This document shows positions 1 through 9,010 of a DNA stretch of 64,000 nucleotides, one piece after another (the first letter of the stretch is position 1; each line of letters opens with the position of its first letter). Location of the stretch: the NCBI GenBank assembly GCA_963782555.1, contig CAWAKB010000001.1, positions 930,001 through 994,000 on the forward strand, written 5' to 3'. Under the pieces are notes generated by a model, which saw only the letters and a program-made list of their open reading frames with translations, was not told where the DNA came from and did not search any database. The position numbers and the translations under genes were made by a program. Source of the stretch: Hyphomicrobium_A sp963782555 (GTDB lineage: Bacteria > Pseudomonadota > Alphaproteobacteria > Rhizobiales > Hyphomicrobiaceae).

Positions 1-3
1 GCC

Positions 4-1170
4 TTGATCGGCTTTGCGTTCCTTATCAACATCCCCGTCGTGGTGCTGCTCGCTGAGGTCCTGGCGGCAACCGCGTTGGCACGCGAGCGGCGGCCGCCGG
101 CTTCTGCGCCTGTGCGGTCGCGTGTCGCCGTCCTGGTGCCCGCGCACGATGAAAGTGGCGGCATTGTTCCAACGCTCGCAGACATCAAGGCGCAGCTCTA
201 TCCGAACGACCGCCTGCTCGTCGTGGCCGACAACTGCAGCGATGATACGGCGGCGGTTGCCGACGGCACGGGGGCCGAGGTCGTCGTGCGGGACGACCCC
301 GATCGCCGCGGCAAAGGCTATGCGTTGGACTTCGGGCTGCGCCACCTCAGCGCCGATCCCCCGGACCTTGTAATCGTCATCGACGCCGATTGCCGCCTCG
401 CCGAGCACACCATCGACCGCTTGGCTGCGACGAGCGCTGCAACGGGACGGCCGGTGCAGGCCCTTGACCTGATGCTTGCGCCCGAACCGTCCGCCATCAA
501 CCGGCAGGTCGCCGTGTTCGCGTGGCGCTTGAAGAACTGGGTGCGCCCGCTCGGACTGAGCGCGCTCGGCCTTCCATGTCAGTTGATGGGCACGGGCATG
601 GCGTTCCCATGGGAGACGATCCGCTGCGTCGACCTCGCAAGTGGAGCGATGGTCGAGGATCTGAAGCTCGGGCTCGAGCTGGCTGCGGCGGGACACGCGC
701 CCGTCTTCTGTCCCGCGGCGGTCGTCACCAGCGAATTCCCGCTCTCCGAGACAGGAGCGGCGACGCAGCGGGAGCGTTGGGAGCAGGGTCACATCGGCCT
801 CATCATCTCGGCTATGCCGCGCTTCGTCCTTTCAGCAATCGCGCACCGCGATTGGCAGCTTTTGGCGTTAGCACTCGACCTTGCGGTCCCGCCCTTGGCC
901 CTGCTGCTGCTGCTGCTCCTGGTCGCAGTGACCGCCTCTGGTCTCGCAGCCCTGGCTGGTATCGCTATCCTTGCCTTTCAGCTGAGCGTCTTCGCTTGCC
1001 TCGCCTTCGCCGCCTCCGTCGTGCTGGCGTGGTGGAGCCATGGTCGCACCGTCCTCCCCGCCAGCTCTCTCCTGTTGCTGCCCGCATATGTGTGGGGCAA
1101 GTGCCGCCTCTATGCCGCTCTCTTGACCGGCAAGCGCGCGACGCGGTGGATCAGGACTGAACGGCGCTGA
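4..1170 (+). CDS. Family 2 glycosyltransferase, membrane-anchored (5' end may lie upstream)
   Basis: This is a processive-type GT2 glycosyltransferase that probably adds sugars to a lipid-linked or growing exopolysaccharide at the cytoplasmic face of the inner membrane. A hydrophobic segment spans residues 3-25 and the GT-A domain starts near residue 40 (VAVLVPAHDE). The nucleotide-sugar/metal motif DADC is at 127-130, the acceptor motif ED at 218-219, and QRERW, equivalent to QxxRW, at 255-259. Hydrophobic helices follow at about 287-311, 315-345 and 353-375. The first in-frame start is a TTG at the very edge of the window, so the true start may be upstream. It converges on the minus-strand EPS locus and is probably part of it. 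Donor sugar and linkage cannot be told. Confidence 0.85.
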   Translation: MIGFAFLINIPVVVLLAEVLAATALARERRPPASAPVRSRVAVLVPAHDESGGIVPTLADIKAQLYPNDRLLVVADNCSDDTAAVADGTGAEVVVRDDPDRRGKGYALDFGLRHLSADPPDLVIVIDADCRLAEHTIDRLAATSAATGRPVQALDLMLAPEPSAINRQVAVFAWRLKNWVRPLGLSALGLPCQLMGTGMAFPWETIRCVDLASGAMVEDLKLGLELAAAGHAPVFCPAAVVTSEFPLSETGAATQRERWEQGHIGLIISAMPRFVLSAIAHRDWQLLALALDLAVPPLALLLLLLLVAVTASGLAALAGIAILAFQLSVFACLAFAASVVLAWWSHGRTVLPASSLLLLPAYVWGKCRLYAALLTGKRATRWIRTERR

Positions 1171-1171
1171 C

Positions 1172-1201
1172 CCCCAGTGCCGAGTGTTGTCGGCACCGGG
1201 G
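1172..1201. terminator. Hairpin between convergent genes, possible bidirectional terminator
   Basis: The arms CCCC-A-GTGCCGA and TCGGCAC-C-GGGG pair around a 6-nt loop, with one mismatch. The hairpin sits in the 45-bp gap between the stop of the glycosyltransferase and the stop of the TPR lipoprotein gene. There is no T-run on either side, so this is a stem-loop with likely terminator function rather than a textbook intrinsic terminator. Confidence 0.5.
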
Positions 1202-1215
1202 CCTGCGCAAGCCGC

Positions 1216-3627
1216 TCAGCTCTTGCTCAACTGCTGCAGCGCACTCTGGATCTTGCCCTTGAGCTCTCCGCCGGAAGTGGCGAGCTCCAACCCTTTGCGC
1301 AGCTGCTTGGAAGCGTCGGCCGTCTCGCCCATGGCCACGTAGGTCATGCCAAGATGATAGTGCGCTAGCGCAACGTCGGGCAGCTGGGCGACCGCCGCCT
1401 CCAGCAGCGGCGCGGCGTCCTTGTACTCGCCGCGCCGGTAGTGGACCCAGCCCAACGTGTCCTTGAACTGCGGCACCTCCGACTTGCGTAGGCTGACGGC
1501 GAGGGCATAGGCCCGCTCGAGACTGGCCGCGTCAGACCGGTGATCCGACAGCAGGCTCGCGAGGTTGTTGGTGACGATCATCGAGCCCGACTGCTCTTTG
1601 TGGAGATCCTCGTATTCCCGGATCGCGGGCTCGAAGTCTCCCTTGCTCTCGAGCACGCCGGCCAGAACCAGGCGCAGCGATACGCTCTTGGGCTGCTCGC
1701 GCAGTCCCGCCTGCACGACCTTCAAGGCCGCATCCTTGTCGCCCCTTTGCAGATGCAGGTTGGCGAGCGCCCGGTAGCTGGCGGTGCTCTTGGGCTTGAG
1801 CTTGATCGCCTCCTGAAGCGTGCCGAGCGCCTTGTCCTGCTCGTTGTTGGCGAGCTGAATTGAGGCCATCAGGACCAGCGCATCGGCGTTCGTCGGGTCC
1901 TCTTTGAGCACGGTCTGCAGGAAGGCCTGCGCGCGATCGCGTTTTCCAGCGCGCATGAGCGTGCTGACCAGGGCATACATCGGCCGCGGCGAGCCGGGGA
2001 CGGCCGCGTAGGCGTTCTGCAGCAGGCCGACGCTCTGGTCGTACTTCTGTTGCCCGTTCAGAGCGGCTGCCAGAATCTGGTCGGCGGTGCTTTGATCGGC
2101 GCCGATCTTGCGCAGCGTGTCGGCAACCTCCTGCGCTCCGCTCCAGTCCTGACGCGCAAGCTTGATCTCGGCGAGCGCCGACAACAGCGCCGGGTTTCTC
2201 GGAGCGTGGCCGAGGAGCTCGTTGAGGACATCCTCCGCATGCGCGGCGTTTCCGCGGCGGCGGAGAAACGCGACGTAGTTCAGCCCTACGGCCGGCTCGA
2301 AGTTCGAGACGCGCATGGCGTCGGTGTATTGCCGATCGGCGAGCTCGATTTCACCCTTGCGCTCGTAGACGGTGGCCTGCAGCTGCATAAGCTCGGCCGA
2401 CCGGGGTTGATCGGCCAAAGCCTGACGCAGGTCGGTTGTCGCGTCGTCGTATTGACCCCGCTCCATGGCGAGCGTGGCGCGTATTCTCAGCGCCGCACCG
2501 TTGCGGGCGTCCTTGCTCAGAATTTTAGCGACGATGGCTTCGGCCGCCTTGGTATGCCCGGTGCCGAGCTGGGCTTGGGCGAGCTTGGTCTGCGCCGCCA
2601 GAACTCTGGCTTCCGTGTCGGCGCTGGCGACGAGCTCCTCGAGCAGCTTCACGCCCTCGTCGGGCTTGCGCTCGGCAAAGTACACGTCGGCCAACGTCAT
2701 TTTGTACTGGAACACGTCACCGCCGGCGGCGATGCGGGTCGTGAGCTCTCCCTGCGCCACGGCCGGTCCCCGGAAGGTGCTCAAGAAGCGCACGACGTCC
2801 AAGCCGGCTTCGATATTCTTGGGATCTTCCTTTGCGATGGCGCGGACTTCCTTCTCCGCCTCATCCAATCGCTTTTGGGCTACGTAGTATCGGACCAGCT
2901 GCTTTCGGAACGACGCCTCTTTCGGGTAGAGCCCGACGAGCTTGCGCAGAAGGGCCTCGACCTGCTGCTGGTTGCCCATCTGCTCATAGAGCTTCATCTT
3001 GAACAGCTGGACGCCAAGCTGATCTCCGTCCCCTGCGGGGGCGCTAGCGAGGATCTTCAGGGCGCCTTCGAAATCACGCTGAGCCATGCGCTCAGCCGAG
3101 AGAACGATCAAGGCTTCCGTATTGCCGGGCTTGGCTTTGAGCGAGCGCTGCGCCAAGCGAACGGCGCCGTCGGGATCGTTGAGCTTCAATTGAATTGCAG
3201 CTTTCAGGGCCAGCACGCTTGCGTTGTTGGCGCTGAGCTTCTCCGCCGCATCGACCTCTTTCAGGGCCGCGTCGAGCTCATTGAAGAGCACATAGAGTCG
3301 CGCCAGGCGCAGCCGTGCGTCGGCGTCCTTGGGGTCGATCTCTACGACAGTGCGCAAAATTTTCGCGACCGACTGCCAATCGCCATTGTGCTCCTCGACC
3401 TGAGCAAGCCCGCGCCACGCGCCCAAGTGCTCCTTCTTGTTCTGAAGCGCATTCTTGAACTCGATCGAGGCCTTCGCGTAATCGCTTTTGGCAAGCAGCT
3501 GCATGCCGCGTTCATAATGATTTTTGGCGCGCTCTTCCGGTGAGCCGCATCCGCCAATTTGTATGACCGCCCAAAGCAGCAGGACGATCCGCAACACCGA
3601 AAATGACCGTTTGGACATCTGCAACAT
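1216..3627 (-). CDS. prsT: PEP-CTERM/exosortase-system TPR-repeat lipoprotein (PrsT type)
   Basis: An 803-residue lipoprotein built almost wholly of TPR repeats. The signal peptide ends in the lipobox IGGC, with the lipidated cysteine at residue 27. TPR-type helix pairs then run from about 32 to the C-terminus, with many copies of the A..D..A....A patterns and of the P at repeat ends. Length and layout match the TPR-repeat lipoprotein that accompanies exosortases in EPS loci. Its likely role is a periplasmic scaffold for polysaccharide assembly or export, or for handling sorted proteins; that is family knowledge and not shown here. It starts 8 nt after the xrtD stop, so it is the last gene of the wecG-xrtD-prsT unit. 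ATG at 3618 is an alternative start. Confidence 0.88.
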   Translation of the reverse strand: MLQMSKRSFSVLRIVLLLWAVIQIGGCGSPEERAKNHYERGMQLLAKSDYAKASIEFKNALQNKKEHLGAWRGLAQVEEHNGDWQSVAKILRTVVEIDPKDADARLRLARLYVLFNELDAALKEVDAAEKLSANNASVLALKAAIQLKLNDPDGAVRLAQRSLKAKPGNTEALIVLSAERMAQRDFEGALKILASAPAGDGDQLGVQLFKMKLYEQMGNQQQVEALLRKLVGLYPKEASFRKQLVRYYVAQKRLDEAEKEVRAIAKEDPKNIEAGLDVVRFLSTFRGPAVAQGELTTRIAAGGDVFQYKMTLADVYFAERKPDEGVKLLEELVASADTEARVLAAQTKLAQAQLGTGHTKAAEAIVAKILSKDARNGAALRIRATLAMERGQYDDATTDLRQALADQPRSAELMQLQATVYERKGEIELADRQYTDAMRVSNFEPAVGLNYVAFLRRRGNAAHAEDVLNELLGHAPRNPALLSALAEIKLARQDWSGAQEVADTLRKIGADQSTADQILAAALNGQQKYDQSVGLLQNAYAAVPGSPRPMYALVSTLMRAGKRDRAQAFLQTVLKEDPTNADALVLMASIQLANNEQDKALGTLQEAIKLKPKSTASYRALANLHLQRGDKDAALKVVQAGLREQPKSVSLRLVLAGVLESKGDFEPAIREYEDLHKEQSGSMIVTNNLASLLSDHRSDAASLERAYALAVSLRKSEVPQFKDTLGWVHYRRGEYKDAAPLLEAAVAQLPDVALAHYHLGMTYVAMGETADASKQLRKGLELATSGGELKGKIQSALQQLSKS

Positions 3628-3635
3628 GGCGCTAC

Positions 3636-5264
3636 CTATGATTGACTGTTATTGCGATGATACGCGACGGACTTGACGTCTGGTTCAGACCGCGCCGGCA
3701 GGTATCCCCTCAAGCGCGGCACGAGCTTCCTCACGAACGCCTGCAGCCGGACGTCGGCATCGCGCTCGGATTCACTCGGGTAGAACGGCGTCGTCACGCG
3801 GACGAGCGCACCATCCGTTCGGTTCTTGATGATGGCATCGGCGAACAGGTACCACTTCGACAGGAACTCGTTCGCAACGTTCCTGCCACGCTGCACAAAC
3901 CAGTAGTAGACGAGCTGTTTGGCGCCCCCGCGCTCAATCACGGCGCGGTTGAGCGGGAGCGTTGAATCGAGACCCCCATCACCGAGCTGCGTTCTTTCGA
4001 AGTGCGTTATCCGCCAGCCGCCGCCCGGCATGCAGACGATCGGCGAATGCGGCGAGAAGCCCTGCCGCTGCGATGCGTAGTAGGCAACGTAGAGATTTAC
4101 GGTCTCGCCCTTCGGATCGGCATAGTCGGACAGGATATAGTCCTCGAGCCCCAGGTAACGCTCCACTTGGGGCTCAAGCTCCGAGGTGCGTCCCTGCCAC
4201 TCACCGATCGTCTTGGGGAATGTCGCAAAGCGCATGCGATCGGGCACGGTCTCCTGGCGACCGGAGACGAAAGCGGCGGTGAGCCCGGAGGCACACAGCA
4301 CGAGCAGGCAGGCTTGCAGCGGCGTTCCATATGTGGGCCCCTGCGCGGGGCGTGTGATGAGACGCGGGCGAACCGATGGAATGCCAAAGACCTGAAAGAA
4401 GCTCTTGCCGGACATGAGGCGCGCCAGAAGAAAGATTTCTCCGACGAGCAGCGCCGTGCAGGCCAGAAACACCACCCAACCTTCGAAGAAGTGCAGGGCG
4501 CCGTCGGCCATCTGGCTGCCCCAGGCGTGAACCAGCACACCGACCATGCCGATGCGGAAGCTGTTCATCAAAATGGTGATGGGAATGGCGGACAGGAAAA
4601 CAAGGACGCGCTGCCATAGCGGCGCATGGAAAAAGTAGGCTGCGAGGAAGCCCAGCCCCAGCAGCGGATAAAGATACCGCAGCCCGCTGCAAGCCTCGAC
4701 CACCTGCAGCTTGTAGTTGCCGAGGTCGATGATGTTTCCTTCCAGGTAGACCGGGATGTCGAACAGCCGGATGACGAAGGCGCCCAGCTGCGACGAGACG
4801 AGCTGCAGACGCCAGGTCAGGAGCGACTCGATGAAGTAAGGGAGGGGGATGGCAAAGAGCAGGAACAGCAGGGGAATGGCCGCGACCCGCAGCAGCGCGT
4901 AGCCGCCGATGCTCAACGTGATGCCGACCAAGGCGAGTACAAAAGCGAGGTGAGACAGAATGTAGAGCGCGCTCAGCTTGCCGAAGACGTGCATGATCGC
5001 CGCCGCCAGCACGACGAGCGGCCCGAGCCAGGTCGGGCGGTCCATGCTGGCGAGCAGAGCCTCACGCCGCGTCCAAAGCAGCCACCCTGCAAGAGCTGCG
5101 ATAAGGAAACCGTGACCGTACTCCTCCTGGCTGATCCAGCGTCCGACCAGCTCGACCAGAGAGGCTTTGAACGCGAGCACCGCCACAAGCACGCTGAGCG
5201 CGGCCAGGACGCCCACAACCGTGCCGTTGCGGCGATTGAGGACAGCGAAATCCGAGGCCATCAC
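3636..5264 (-). CDS. xrtD: VPLPA-CTERM-specific exosortase XrtD, fused to an EpsI domain
   Basis: Inner-membrane cysteine transpeptidase-like enzyme predicted to cleave and anchor proteins carrying a VPLPA/PEP-CTERM tail. The N-terminal half (about 15-285) has eight or so membrane helices. It carries the exosortase triad: Cys192 in EACSGLRY, Arg237 in MNSFRIG and His258 in LHFFEG. Residues about 300-542 form an EpsI domain (WQGR, YYASQRQG, SPIVCMPGGGW), a partner usually found as a separate protein or as this fusion. It overlaps the wecG stop by 4 nt (ATGA), which indicates translational coupling. Two candidate substrates are encoded in the same locus (6538-7308 and 13179-13745). The fused EpsI and substrate type point to XrtD rather than XrtA. 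Confidence 0.9.
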   Translation of the reverse strand: MMASDFAVLNRRNGTVVGVLAALSVLVAVLAFKASLVELVGRWISQEEYGHGFLIAALAGWLLWTRREALLASMDRPTWLGPLVVLAAAIMHVFGKLSALYILSHLAFVLALVGITLSIGGYALLRVAAIPLLFLLFAIPLPYFIESLLTWRLQLVSSQLGAFVIRLFDIPVYLEGNIIDLGNYKLQVVEACSGLRYLYPLLGLGFLAAYFFHAPLWQRVLVFLSAIPITILMNSFRIGMVGVLVHAWGSQMADGALHFFEGWVVFLACTALLVGEIFLLARLMSGKSFFQVFGIPSVRPRLITRPAQGPTYGTPLQACLLVLCASGLTAAFVSGRQETVPDRMRFATFPKTIGEWQGRTSELEPQVERYLGLEDYILSDYADPKGETVNLYVAYYASQRQGFSPHSPIVCMPGGGWRITHFERTQLGDGGLDSTLPLNRAVIERGGAKQLVYYWFVQRGRNVANEFLSKWYLFADAIIKNRTDGALVRVTTPFYPSESERDADVRLQAFVRKLVPRLRGYLPARSEPDVKSVAYHRNNSQS

Positions 5265-6496
5265 GTTCTCCGCCCCGCGGAAAGCAAATAGCCGAGCGCA
5301 TTGAGCCGGAACATCTTCTCAATGGCGGGCGGCGCGCCGACGAGCTTCAAGTCTGCACCCCGCGCGCTCATCTGCTTGCGCACCATGAGCAGCAGCCCCA
5401 GAAAACGGGTGTCGATGAAATCGAGCCGCGACAGGTCGACGACGAGCCGGTTCTTCCGCAAATTTATGGCGTTGCGGAAATGCACGATCGCCCGCGCGAT
5501 GTGCTGTGCGGTGGCATGTCCGGAAAGGCGCAAGGTCACCACCTGCACGCCTTGCAAGGTCTCCACATCGAACGCACTGTTGCCATCGCAGTCGGACCGT
5601 TGACGCCGGAGCTGCGCCGCAAGCGGCAGCACATGGGTGAACAGCAGGCGAAGCAGTATGCGGCCGTCGGCGAAGTACCGCCTCCACAGCCGCGGCTCCT
5701 CCTTGATGCGCCAGAGCCACTCCAGGCCCCCGCGGCGGAGCAGCGGCGGCGCGCGTCTCAGGTCACCCGCCTGAAAATTGATGGTGGCGCCCAGATGGGC
5801 GCGCACGGGAACGCGCAGCCGCTCGTGGTTGCGCGTGAGCCATGCCTGGCCCTTTGCCGCGCCCAGGGCCACGACCAGGAATTGGGCCCTGCTCGCATTT
5901 ATGGCGTCGATGAACAGGCGGCTGCTCAACTCGGCGACGGTGCCGTAGCCCGGATAGATCGCGCCGGCGCCCTTCAAGCCCGTCTTCGCATCTGCCTTTC
6001 GGCAAGCCGCATCTGCTGCACCCGGTGAGCCGCCGAAAAAGAACACGCCGAGTCTGTGCTCTGCCGGACCGGCTGCAAGGTCATCGAACAGGTCGGACCC
6101 GGCGACGCGCTCGCTCAGGGGGATGCCGAGAAGGCGGGCAATCCAGATGATCGGGAACCCATCCGCGGTGCAAAGGTCGCTGAGCGTGAGCGAGTTGCGG
6201 AACGCGCCGTCGAGCAGGCTGCTGACCAGAAAATTGAGATTGGCCGTCGAGACCAGAAAGGGAGCGTCGCCCTCTGCCGCTATCCGAACGCGCTGCAGGG
6301 CCGTCCGCATATCGACGGCGTCGACCGGCATGCCGAGCACGCAGTGAACCTCACGCGACAGATCGTCGGGCAGAAGCGACGGGGCGTTTGGATCGGGTGC
6401 GACCGGTTTGAGCGCAGGCACGACGCGTGCCGTGCTGGCCCCGATCCCGACCAGCTCAGCTCCGGTCGGAGCTTGGTTTGGATTGCGCATGCGCAT
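5261..6496 (-). CDS. WecG/TagA/CpsF glycosyltransferase with C-terminal STAS domain
   Basis: Residues about 52-290 are a WecG/TagA/CpsF (GT26) glycosyltransferase. Visible signs are the conserved VSTANLNFL stretch, the Asp-Gly in CTADG (110-113), GVFFFGGSPG and LGAAKGQAW. These enzymes add the second sugar (often ManNAc-type) to an undecaprenyl-linked sugar. Residues about 310-411 form a STAS domain: DLSRLDFID, then FLGLLL, with the usual phosphorylatable Ser region replaced by Thr-Arg. STAS domains bind partners or sense, so the fusion may place the transferase under regulatory control; that is inference. The gene begins ATG CGC ATG with no strong ribosome site. It follows the VPLPA-CTERM gene by 41 nt and overlaps xrtD by 4 nt. 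Confidence 0.85.
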   Translation of the reverse strand: MRMRNPNQAPTGAELVGIGASTARVVPALKPVAPDPNAPSLLPDDLSREVHCVLGMPVDAVDMRTALQRVRIAAEGDAPFLVSTANLNFLVSSLLDGAFRNSLTLSDLCTADGFPIIWIARLLGIPLSERVAGSDLFDDLAAGPAEHRLGVFFFGGSPGAADAACRKADAKTGLKGAGAIYPGYGTVAELSSRLFIDAINASRAQFLVVALGAAKGQAWLTRNHERLRVPVRAHLGATINFQAGDLRRAPPLLRRGGLEWLWRIKEEPRLWRRYFADGRILLRLLFTHVLPLAAQLRRQRSDCDGNSAFDVETLQGVQVVTLRLSGHATAQHIARAIVHFRNAINLRKNRLVVDLSRLDFIDTRFLGLLLMVRKQMSARGADLKLVGAPPAIEKMFRLNALGYLLSAGRRT

Positions 6497-6537
6497 TGGA
6501 CCAACTCAGATTCCAGGACCTACAAAGGTGAGTTGCC

Positions 6538-7308
6538 TCAAGCCAACGAGCGCCCGCTCGTTCGCCTATTGCGCCACCTGCGCAATAGAAAGCCGCCGCC
6601 CAGGACGGATCCCATCAGCGGCAGCGCGCCAGGCACCGGCACGGGGTCGGGTGCATAGACGTGCGCCAGCCCGATGTAATCGTCGTGATCTTTGTCTTTG
6701 GAGCCTGGATCGTTGAAGGCGAATACGAACCAGTCCGTCGCATCGAGGCTCAGCACCCAGCTTTCGATGCTCGTGCCGTCGAATATTGGATTGGCGTAGG
6801 AAAAGATTAAGCTGGGTGAATTGCCTTTGGGCTTTTTATTGTCGAGGCCATTGGTGATTCCGCCGCCATTTTGATCGGCGACGGAAAATTGAATGGCGCC
6901 TAAGCCGGATCCGGTTGTCGTTCCGAGAAATTGCCACCCCGGATCATTGCTCGAGCTCAAGTTGTTGTTCTGGTTATTCTCCGCAAAAAGCAGTGCGCCG
7001 CTCGTGAAAATATTCGTGTCTCCGGATTCGGATCCATTGAAATACCAGTCGACGGCATAGTCCTCGATGGTGGAGGAAACGATGCCGCCCGCCAGCCAAG
7101 GAGTCTCACGTCGGCCGGTGTTGTCCGCAATGCCGGACGGGGCATAGTTCACGACGTTGTTTTTCTCAATGGAATGGCCGTAGCGGACGCCATAAGGGCG
7201 CCCCGTGATATCGACCGTCGCGGCCAATGCCTGCCCGAAAGACGCCGAGGTCGCGCCAAGTGCGACAAGAGCCGACAATGGCGCGAGCTTTTTCATGCCG
7301 AATTTCAT
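6538..7308 (-). CDS. VPLPA-CTERM sorted extracytoplasmic protein
   Basis: A predicted exported protein of 256 residues. The signal peptide (MKFGMKKLAPLSALVALG...ALA) is followed by a Gly/Asn/Ser-rich secreted body. The C-terminal sorting tail has VPVPGALPLM, then GGGFLL, then RRWRNRR: a short motif, a membrane helix and a basic end. This is the signal that XrtD is expected to process. The body has no enzyme motif that I recognise and is rather low in basic residues, as usual for secreted PEP-CTERM proteins. The chosen ATG (7308) gives a clean signal peptide; a longer version from 7359 would add 17 unlikely residues. It lies directly upstream of wecG and xrtD and is probably co-transcribed with them. 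Confidence 0.85.
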   Translation of the reverse strand: MKFGMKKLAPLSALVALGATSASFGQALAATVDITGRPYGVRYGHSIEKNNVVNYAPSGIADNTGRRETPWLAGGIVSSTIEDYAVDWYFNGSESGDTNIFTSGALLFAENNQNNNLSSSNDPGWQFLGTTTGSGLGAIQFSVADQNGGGITNGLDNKKPKGNSPSLIFSYANPIFDGTSIESWVLSLDATDWFVFAFNDPGSKDKDHDDYIGLAHVYAPDPVPVPGALPLMGSVLGGGFLLRRWRNRRTSGRSLA

Positions 7309-7398
7309 TTCTGTTGTTTGTCCCGGCAAACGAGCGCGTTTCTGAAGGATCAAGTACAACTTAGCGCGAAATCCATCGAAACCGGATGAGGCAAGTCA

Positions 7399-7432
7399 GC
7401 AACATTGGCAACTTGTGCACAGGAACTTCCAA
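7399..7432 (-). promoter_or_regulatory. Candidate sigma-54 element plus GCAAC tandem motif upstream of a sorted-protein gene
   Basis: On the minus strand, TGGAAGTTCCTGTGCA (7416-7431) has GG and GC separated by exactly 10 nt, as in sigma-54 promoters, about 110 nt before the ATG at 7308. Next to it, on the plus strand at 7399-7415, is GCAAC-N4-GCAACTTG. The same 17-bp pattern recurs upstream of the other VPLPA-CTERM gene. Exosortase EPS loci are often controlled by an NtrC-type regulator with sigma-54. No such regulator gene lies in the window, so the assignment is tentative. Confidence 0.35.
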
Positions 7433-7507
7433 GCGCGTCACAACGCAGGCATTTTTATGCGCAGGCGCGGGCTCTTAGCTTGTAAACAAGCAGCGGTTTT
7501 GAGCGGA

Positions 7508-8959
7508 TCAATAGGCGTTGCGGCCGGTCACCCACACGGCGAACGTCATGGCCAGAATGCGCAGGTCGAAGAGTAGCGACCAGTGCTCGGTGTAGTAGAT
7601 GTCGCGCTTGACCCTGGCCTCCATCTGCTCGACGCTTCTGGTGGCGCCGCGCAGTCCGTTGACCTGGGCCCAGCCGGTAATGCCGGGTCTCACGCGGTGC
7701 CGGGCGAAGTAGCCGCGGATCATCCGCGAGTATTCCTTATTGTGGTCGACCGCGTGTGGGCGCGGTCCGACCAGCGACATGGTCCCGCTCAGCACGTTGA
7801 AGAACTGGGGCAGCTCATCAAGGCTCGTGCGCCGCAGGAAGCGCCCGACGCGTGTCACCCGCGGATCGTCCGGGGTTGCCTGCCGCGTGCGTAGCGGCGG
7901 GTGCTCCTCGTGGCGCATGGTTCGGAACTTCCAGATCAGAAACGCCTCGTTGGCAAAGCCGTAGCGCTCCTGGCGGAAGAAAACCGGTCCCGGGCTCTCG
8001 AGCTTGATGGCGATGGCGATGATCGCCATGACGGGAAGCAGTATGGGGAGCGCGATGATCGTCAGAATGTAGTCCAATATGCGTTTCTTAACGCCTTCCC
8101 ACCCGACGAAAGGGCGCCCCATGACCTCCACCACGGGCATGTCGCCGAAATGATCGGGCGACTGCTTGAACGGCAGCCGGAAGCCGATCAGGTCGGAGGC
8201 CAGATAGGCGTTGACGGGCAGCTCGCGCAGCGTCTCCAGCGTGGTGAGGATTTCCTCGTCTTTGGACCACGGCAGGGCGACGATGACGTCGTCCACCCGG
8301 TTGGCGCGAACGTAGTCGGCGAGCCTGTCGATGCCGCCAAGGCGATGATGCCGGCCCGTGGCGGGAACGTTTCCGGGTGTTTCGCTGAAGGCGCCGAGGA
8401 CGGAGATGAAGCGCGGCCGCGATGCATCGATGTAGGTGAGAAGCCGGTCGGCCTGCTCACCGGCGCCGACGACGACCACGCGCCGCATAAAGACACCGTG
8501 ATCCGCAAGGTACCTGAGGACTCTGCCAGTTAGGCAACGGACGAGGACCGTCCCGAGGCAGGCCGCGATCGCGAAGCTTGCGATCCACATGCGAGAAAAG
8601 GATTGGGATATTTTCACCGCAAATGCGGCAGCCAGCAGAAAGAGGATCGTGGTCGCAAAAGCGATCAGGAACTTGTCGGCAAACGCGAGCGGCCGCATGA
8701 CGGGGTCCAGCTGGTAGAGTCCGGCCAAATTCATCAAGGCAATGGAGACCAGCCAGACAAAACAAATGGCGGCAACATAGTAAGCGGGATCGGCGACATG
8801 GCCGCCGACGCCGCTGACATAGGTGACGAGCGCCATCGACAAGATGACGATGCTGTCAATGCCGACGATGAGCTCTTGCAGGACTTGCGACGAGAACGAG
8901 AGTCCCCTCGGAGGCAAGAAGCCGTGATCGTAGGCTTGACCGACGTTTTCGACTTGCAT
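7508..8959 (-). CDS. Undecaprenyl-phosphate sugar phosphotransferase (polyprenyl glycosylphosphotransferase)
   Basis: Starts the repeat unit by moving a sugar-1-phosphate, probably glucose, onto undecaprenyl phosphate at the inner membrane. The N-terminal third has four hydrophobic helices (about 35-130). A CoA-binding-like/Rossmann region follows (RRVVVVGAGEQAD at about 160-172). The C-terminal catalytic domain (about 285-483) has the anchoring helix KKRILDYILT, then ESPGPVFFRQERYG, WKFRTM, SLDELPQFFNVL and SLVGPRPHA. All of these are hallmarks of the WcaJ/WbaP/ExoY family, and full length (483 residues) fits the WcaJ type. It is the last gene of the wzz-kinase-export unit, 51 nt after the barrel gene. 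Glucose is the commonest donor for this form, but galactose cannot be excluded. Confidence 0.9.
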   Translation of the reverse strand: MQVENVGQAYDHGFLPPRGLSFSSQVLQELIVGIDSIVILSMALVTYVSGVGGHVADPAYYVAAICFVWLVSIALMNLAGLYQLDPVMRPLAFADKFLIAFATTILFLLAAAFAVKISQSFSRMWIASFAIAACLGTVLVRCLTGRVLRYLADHGVFMRRVVVVGAGEQADRLLTYIDASRPRFISVLGAFSETPGNVPATGRHHRLGGIDRLADYVRANRVDDVIVALPWSKDEEILTTLETLRELPVNAYLASDLIGFRLPFKQSPDHFGDMPVVEVMGRPFVGWEGVKKRILDYILTIIALPILLPVMAIIAIAIKLESPGPVFFRQERYGFANEAFLIWKFRTMRHEEHPPLRTRQATPDDPRVTRVGRFLRRTSLDELPQFFNVLSGTMSLVGPRPHAVDHNKEYSRMIRGYFARHRVRPGITGWAQVNGLRGATRSVEQMEARVKRDIYYTEHWSLLFDLRILAMTFAVWVTGRNAY

Positions 8960-9010
8960 TCCCCAGCCCTCAGATCGAGGTGACTTACATCGCCGCCGAC
9001 ACGGATGCCG

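Noticed and set aside
901..921. CTG-rich run in the glycosyltransferase gene
   Set aside because: It codes for a Leu-rich membrane helix; not a repeat expansion.
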